From: JBFMFE01 sp040752295
GTDB taxonomy: Bacteria; UBP15; UBA6099; JBFMBQ01
Length of the DNA stretch: 7,997 nt
Assembly (NCBI GenBank): GCA_040752295.1
Contig: JBFMFE010000290.1
Coordinates: forward strand, 1-7,997
Direction of reading: 5' to 3'
The translations under genes and the position numbers were made by a program. The notes under the pieces are model-generated. The model saw only the letters and a program-made list of their open reading frames with translations. It ran no database searches and was not told the origin of the DNA. Numbering within the stretch: the stretch's first letter is position 1; every line of letters begins with the position of its first letter. Below, piece by piece: positions 5,301-7,997 of this stretch.

Positions 5301-7834
5301 CACCCAACTGGTGCGACGGCGTGAGCTACTGCATCGGATTCCCCACGCCCTACGTGAACAACTACCAGAGCAACTCGATCACCGTCTACTGGGAAAAATC
5401 CTCCGCGACCAACATCGCCGCCTACAACATCTACCGCGCCGGCTCGCCCGCCGGACTCCCCGGTCCACAGACCGTGGACACCGCCACGCCCTACGCCATC
5501 GTCAGCAACTACGACTGCCCCACCCTCGCGAACATCGTGTGCTTCGAGGACCTCGACGTCAACCGCAGCGAGTACTATTACTACGTTGTGACCGCCGTGG
5601 ACAGCGGCGGAACCGAAAGCATACCCTCCTCGGTCCTCGGCGTCACCGACTTCAACCTCAAGGGCGCCACACTCGTCTATCCCTACGACCAGCAGAACGT
5701 GTACGAGCCGAAACCCACCTTCCAGTGGGTCGCTGAACCGGGCGCGACCTCGTACCGCATCGAACTCGAAGAGATCAGCCCGGGCAACTTCGCACCCACC
5801 GACCTCATATGGGTCGCAACGACCTCCGGCACGAGCATAACCTACGGCGACGTGGCGGTCCCAAAAGAACCTCTCAAGAACCCCACCAGCCCCACAAGCG
5901 AAAAAAAGTACCACTGGCGCGTCTGCTCCATCAACACCAGGGCGCCGCTCGGCAAGTGCGAAGGCTCCGTCTTCAGGTTCTCAAAAAGACTGAAACAGCC
6001 CGACCAGACCTCAATGTCCCCCCACGACCTCTACCTCTCCGACGCCGACCCCGTCTTCACGTGGACGAAATCAATCGGCGCGGCGGGCTACCAGATCAGG
6101 CTCTGCGAGGGTTCCGGCGGCACGTGCAGCACCGGGCAGACCCTCATGTTCAACGGCGACGTCGGGGACGTCAGCTCCATAAAACTGAGCGGGATGGACT
6201 CGACTCTCGTTCTCCAGAACTGCGACACGACGGTCTCGCCGCCGGACTGCAACAACGCCGGCGCATACTCGTGGCAGATTCGCGCCTACGATGAGTACGG
6301 CGCAGTCTCCTACAACTGGGAGAACATCACCGGGGCGTACTTCTTCAAGGTCCCCGTGGCGGCGCCGGTGCTGGTGCAGCCCGCAAACCTTGCCATAATC
6401 AACCCCGACCCCTCGTGCGGCACGGGAGTGGACATGTACGGCAACTTCACGTACAACTACGAGCTGACCTTCTCGTGGGGCGGCGTTTACGGCGCCGGTT
6501 CCTACATCATAAAAGTCGAGGAGGAAATCGAAGCTCCGCCGGCGGGTCAGTACGTCTCCGTCTGGCAGACCGAGGTCTCAGGCCTCACAACGAAAAACGT
6601 CAACATCAACTGCACCGCCTTCGGCTCAACCCCCGACCCGACCGGCGTCATACTCTTCTCGCCCGGCAGAAAGTACAGGTGGAACGTCACAGCCTCCGAC
6701 GCTCCCTTCGACGACAACAACGCCCGGTACTTCATCACCGGACTGCCCGCGCCCAACCTCGTCGAGCCGATTGACGGCAAGGAAGTCATTATGGTCACCG
6801 ACTGCGACGGACTGGGCGCCGAACTGTGCGTACACTTCACGTGGGACCAGGTCTACGGCGCTTCCTCCTACGACGTGGAAATAAAGAGAAGGTCGGACGG
6901 CACCTTCGCCAAATGCAAGCCCCTCGACACTTCAAACGTGACCGTCACGGTCTGCGACCTCGCCGAACCGGCGGTCACAAACGGCGAATCCTACACCTGG
7001 AGAATACGCGCGAGGGACAGCATCACCGACATAGACCCGAACGGCGACGCCGGACCCTGGTCTTCCATGCGCTCGTTCACCGTCTTCATCCCCGCGCCCG
7101 TCCTCGCAAGCCCACCCAACAGCAACTGCAACAGCACCGGCACGTTCGACGACGTCATCACAACCTGCACGCTCGTCGCGTGCCAGGACCTCGCTTTCTA
7201 CTGGAGCCCCATCCCGCTCTCGGCAACCAAAATCTACAAATTACAGGTGTCGGATACGGTTGACTTCCGCAACCTCCTCAGGGAAGACGACTCAAGCTCC
7301 TCACCCGCAATGTTCCCCTGCCCCGACAATACGTGCTACCAGGCGTCTTCGGGCGACCCCATCCTTCTCGTCAACGGCGTGGAATACTACTGGCGCGTCG
7401 GCGCAAGCATTGACGGAAGCTCATGGATTTACTCCGCTCCGTTCGAGTTCTACAAGCGCCCGCCGCCCCCCACCGCCCTCACCACCGCCAACCTCACATA
7501 CAACAGCGTCGAACTCCAGTGGCAGCCCCCCGTCAACTGCGACGGAACCTCGCCCGCCTCCTCCATCCCAATCGTCCCCAACGACCCCGCGGCGACCATG
7601 GCGGGATACCTGATCTACCAGGAATCCGCGATGCCCGATACCTTCCCCACGAACCTCATCGCCACCGCCGGTCCCAACGCCACGAACTTCGTCGTGACCA
7701 ACCTCAACGAGCAGACCGATTACTTCTTCTGCGTCGTGACGCTTGACAATTCCGGCTTCATAACCGGTTTCGCCGGCAGTCTCAGTTCCCCGAGCTGCGT
7801 GTTCGTACACACGCCCGCGCAGCCGACGCCGTGA
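2285..7834 (+). CDS. Giant secreted protein: CsgG/FlgT-like N-terminus, hydrophobic segment, cysteine-rich FN3-type array
   Basis: 1849 residues from ATG 2285. Residues 1-34 look like a Sec signal peptide. Residues 43-180 (VAVAGLENRTG, then VPAEKVLDLLEEE, GADMALFGAVTSVE, ELYLYSVGGEEV) follow the strand/helix pattern of the CsgG/TolB-N-like fold. Residues 184-266 (YGLVTVSKGNVVYTNLGTRI, then IGVNYGARLAVI) resemble the FlgT C-terminal beta domain. A basic patch KRKKK (279-283) precedes a hydrophobic segment, 284-300. Residues 301-466 include five cysteines in 20 residues (C356-C375) and a stretch ending HFTPYVAVID that recalls ZU5-like modules. About twelve beta-sandwich units then fill 467-1849. 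No LPXTG, PEP-CTERM or type IX sorting tail is seen; the end is HTPAQPTP. CsgG makes an outer-membrane export pore and FlgT is part of a flagellar basal ring, but no such activity can be claimed here. I infer an envelope or surface structural or adhesion protein. The reading frame is intact throughout. Domain names are from visual pattern matching. Confidence 0.9.
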   Translation: MLSTLLSSRASRITACFLIASLCWFPVAPRISAAETSGSEDALTVAVAGLENRTGRAILPDDYGVESLIAAAARVENIEIVPAEKVLDLLEEEPDLETALSVGEALGADMALFGAVTSVEFMNGREAIVSVELYLYSVGGEEVLISRSVVKASSGEKPGWQGDLGMLAVEALRNALDDAVNDLFGNLSKYGLVTVSKGNVVYTNLGTRIGVNYGARLAVIQDYEQIATLQADETGVSHSKTTVLDLKPGKSIRDGDKVRVIYSPRPRKPEEVEKIERTKRKKKLSPIVVGVLAIGVIAALTRGKGKAEKAPAQQVVTLSKSADGNALIYSPNGFNQDYMPNPPAATTINDSDLKYCNNANCTENICSICTSLGSCQQDTTAYEFSLASKPKNPEFPSPWTIAISTEGISLGSTSTSKIKLATCNESTGQWEIVQGSYYGNITQLNEKGVQGQVTHFTPYVAVIDNRPAPIATPSLTAAPGDKEIVLSWYKSSDTDANGYRIYTCSASSCDSILLEITDLNTITQTFSNLVNGQAYCYALQVTSTGGNRDSDLSTITCATPTTEPSGITLVSPASGTSLTSSTPTFIFIGNGASNYYLLNVTDGTGVVVFSSTTNGEVQEGSSPPDPVVRKTYSSTYGGQALVTDSTYYWKVKGINTASPSAADESQTWSFVFKGTAVDPGECDPNVVPDPPTLITPNNGAQIVSSTPMFQWTDVPNATKYTISVYNSEGTVVYQKEETSPTSTYAGDTLKNNIQYSWNVRSLTDCAYSLESSSFFFTKKSTSETPLPAPEWVNLAEDGKEPITGGDQYVVLNWRPVNDPDLAGYTIYRCETVGVCSTQIDGVFKEQLDASPPNINCPTFSETNPGYCDVSVTNGKRYYYQVRAFDDAQQESDPSVTQSILLPLQRPQLIGPGGVVAASVTTSTPTFTWMEVNGADISYVLTVTDTSTSVIVWQTTVTSNVVKYDGVALVNEKTYSWKVKAFNEATQSEDSQLFYFTKKPETTRPSAPNWCDGVSYCIGFPTPYVNNYQSNSITVYWEKSSATNIAAYNIYRAGSPAGLPGPQTVDTATPYAIVSNYDCPTLANIVCFEDLDVNRSEYYYYVVTAVDSGGTESIPSSVLGVTDFNLKGATLVYPYDQQNVYEPKPTFQWVAEPGATSYRIELEEISPGNFAPTDLIWVATTSGTSITYGDVAVPKEPLKNPTSPTSEKKYHWRVCSINTRAPLGKCEGSVFRFSKRLKQPDQTSMSPHDLYLSDADPVFTWTKSIGAAGYQIRLCEGSGGTCSTGQTLMFNGDVGDVSSIKLSGMDSTLVLQNCDTTVSPPDCNNAGAYSWQIRAYDEYGAVSYNWENITGAYFFKVPVAAPVLVQPANLAIINPDPSCGTGVDMYGNFTYNYELTFSWGGVYGAGSYIIKVEEEIEAPPAGQYVSVWQTEVSGLTTKNVNINCTAFGSTPDPTGVILFSPGRKYRWNVTASDAPFDDNNARYFITGLPAPNLVEPIDGKEVIMVTDCDGLGAELCVHFTWDQVYGASSYDVEIKRRSDGTFAKCKPLDTSNVTVTVCDLAEPAVTNGESYTWRIRARDSITDIDPNGDAGPWSSMRSFTVFIPAPVLASPPNSNCNSTGTFDDVITTCTLVACQDLAFYWSPIPLSATKIYKLQVSDTVDFRNLLREDDSSSSPAMFPCPDNTCYQASSGDPILLVNGVEYYWRVGASIDGSSWIYSAPFEFYKRPPPPTALTTANLTYNSVELQWQPPVNCDGTSPASSIPIVPNDPAATMAGYLIYQESAMPDTFPTNLIATAGPNATNFVVTNLNEQTDYFFCVVTLDNSGFITGFAGSLSSPSCVFVHTPAQPTP
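3683..7831 (+). repeat. Array of about twelve FN3/Ig-like beta-sandwich units in the giant protein
   Basis: Approximate units: 3683-3964, 3983-4306, 4352-4621, 4637-4990, 4997-5281, 5291-5653, 5660-5992, 6000-6358, 6359-6742, 6743-7087, 7088-7459 and 7460-7831. Units 1, 4, 6 and 12 look like ordinary fibronectin type III (VxLxW...GYxIY...YYYxV). The other eight begin with a P.L..P....... phrase, have a [FV]xW strand, and share a Y-x-W-x-[VI] strand, with the Y codon at 4223, 4547, 5204, 5909, 6266, 6674, 6992 and 7385. The units are clearly related in protein but have diverged in DNA, so they are old duplications. Such arrays typically act as extended spacers or ligand-binding modules outside the cytoplasm. 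Confidence 0.8.
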
Positions 7835-7917
7835 ATCGCCGCGCCCGGCGCGCGAAGAACTGTCGCTTATTGTGAACTTTCGCACATTCTTCGTCACGAT
7901 GGATTGTGGATTCAGCC

Positions 7918-7939
7918 GCCTGCCTGCCGGCAGGCAGGC
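7918..7939. repeat. Perfect 22-base palindrome
   Basis: The sequence from 7918 to 7939 equals its own reverse complement. It is built as GCCT GCCT GCC and its mirror GGC AGGC AGGC. It lies 83 bases after the stop of the giant gene. Its regular tetranucleotide make-up resembles dispersed palindromic repeats of the REP type rather than a terminator, and no T-run follows. It could still stabilise the 3' end of the transcript. Copy number elsewhere in the genome cannot be seen here. Confidence 0.75.
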
Positions 7940-7947
7940 CTTGGACT

Positions 7948-7965
7948 GCGGCGAGTCATCGCCGC
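7948..7965. repeat. Hairpin, 7-bp stem with 4-base loop
   Basis: GCGGCGA (7948-7954), loop GTCA, and TCGCCGC (7959-7965) pair perfectly. The hairpin starts 8 bases after the 22-base palindrome. There is no following T-run on either strand. It is probably part of the same non-coding repeat cluster. Confidence 0.6.
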
Positions 7966-7971
7966 CTTCAC

Positions 7972-7990
7972 TCCCGCGCGGAGCGCGGGA
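7972..7990. repeat. Hairpin, 8-bp stem with 3-base loop
   Basis: TCCCGCGC (7972-7979), loop GGA, and GCGCGGGA (7983-7990) pair perfectly. It lies 6 bases after the previous hairpin and ends 7 bases before the window edge. It is GC-rich and lacks a T-tract on either strand, so it is not a classic intrinsic terminator. The cluster may continue past the window. Confidence 0.65.
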
Positions 7991-7997
7991 AACAAGG

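Noticed and set aside
4622..5914. Minus-strand open frame of 430 codons opposite the giant gene
   Set aside because: It lies fully within a well-supported plus-strand repeat array. Strong C-ending codon bias on the plus strand removes stops on the other strand. The translation is low-complexity (V, G, D rich) with no recognisable domain.
7840..7852. CGCGC/GCGCG hairpin just after the giant gene's stop as a terminator
   Set aside because: The stem is 5 bp and there is no T-tract, so it is not distinguishable from chance in GC-rich DNA.

Overview
This is a GC-rich stretch of bacterial chromosome with three genes, all on the plus strand and closely packed. They are the 3' part of a tetratricopeptide-repeat (TPR) gene (2-1336), recO for recombinational repair (1454-2260), and a very large secreted multidomain protein of about 1849 residues (2285-7834). 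The last 163 bases are non-coding and rich in hairpins.

The organism cannot be placed to phylum from this window. Most codons end in C or G, and ATA and AGG are used moderately. The big protein has a Sec-type signal peptide followed by domains that resemble CsgG/FlgT-like periplasmic modules, which points to a two-membrane (Gram-negative type) bacterium. The TPR/recO/FN3 arrangement is not one I recognise from a well-studied genome.

Layout. Positions 2-1336 encode a TPR solenoid whose start lies upstream of the window. Positions 1337-1453 are a short spacer with no convincing signal. recO follows with a GTG start that is fixed by an in-frame stop just upstream. The end of recO is unusually dense. 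A textbook intrinsic-terminator shape (2188-2212) lies inside its coding sequence. It is followed by a 7-bp inverted repeat (2218-2237), a promoter-like pair ending in a perfect TATAAT that overlaps the recO stop codon (2234-2261), and a good ribosome binding site (2271-2276) for the giant gene. The giant gene therefore probably has its own promoter and is partly insulated from recO.

The giant protein has a signal peptide, a CsgG/FlgT-like N-terminal region without cysteines, a basic and hydrophobic segment, a cysteine-rich adapter, and about twelve beta-sandwich units carrying most of roughly 40 cysteines. I infer a cell-surface or periplasmic structural, adhesion or assembly protein; its exact function is unknown. 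The TPR protein could be a scaffold in the same envelope process, but nothing beyond proximity shows this. recO is a housekeeping gene and is probably unrelated in function.

The most interesting signals are the terminator/operator/promoter cluster buried in the end of recO, the unusual architecture and topology conflict of the giant protein, and the cluster of three perfect inverted repeats at the right edge.
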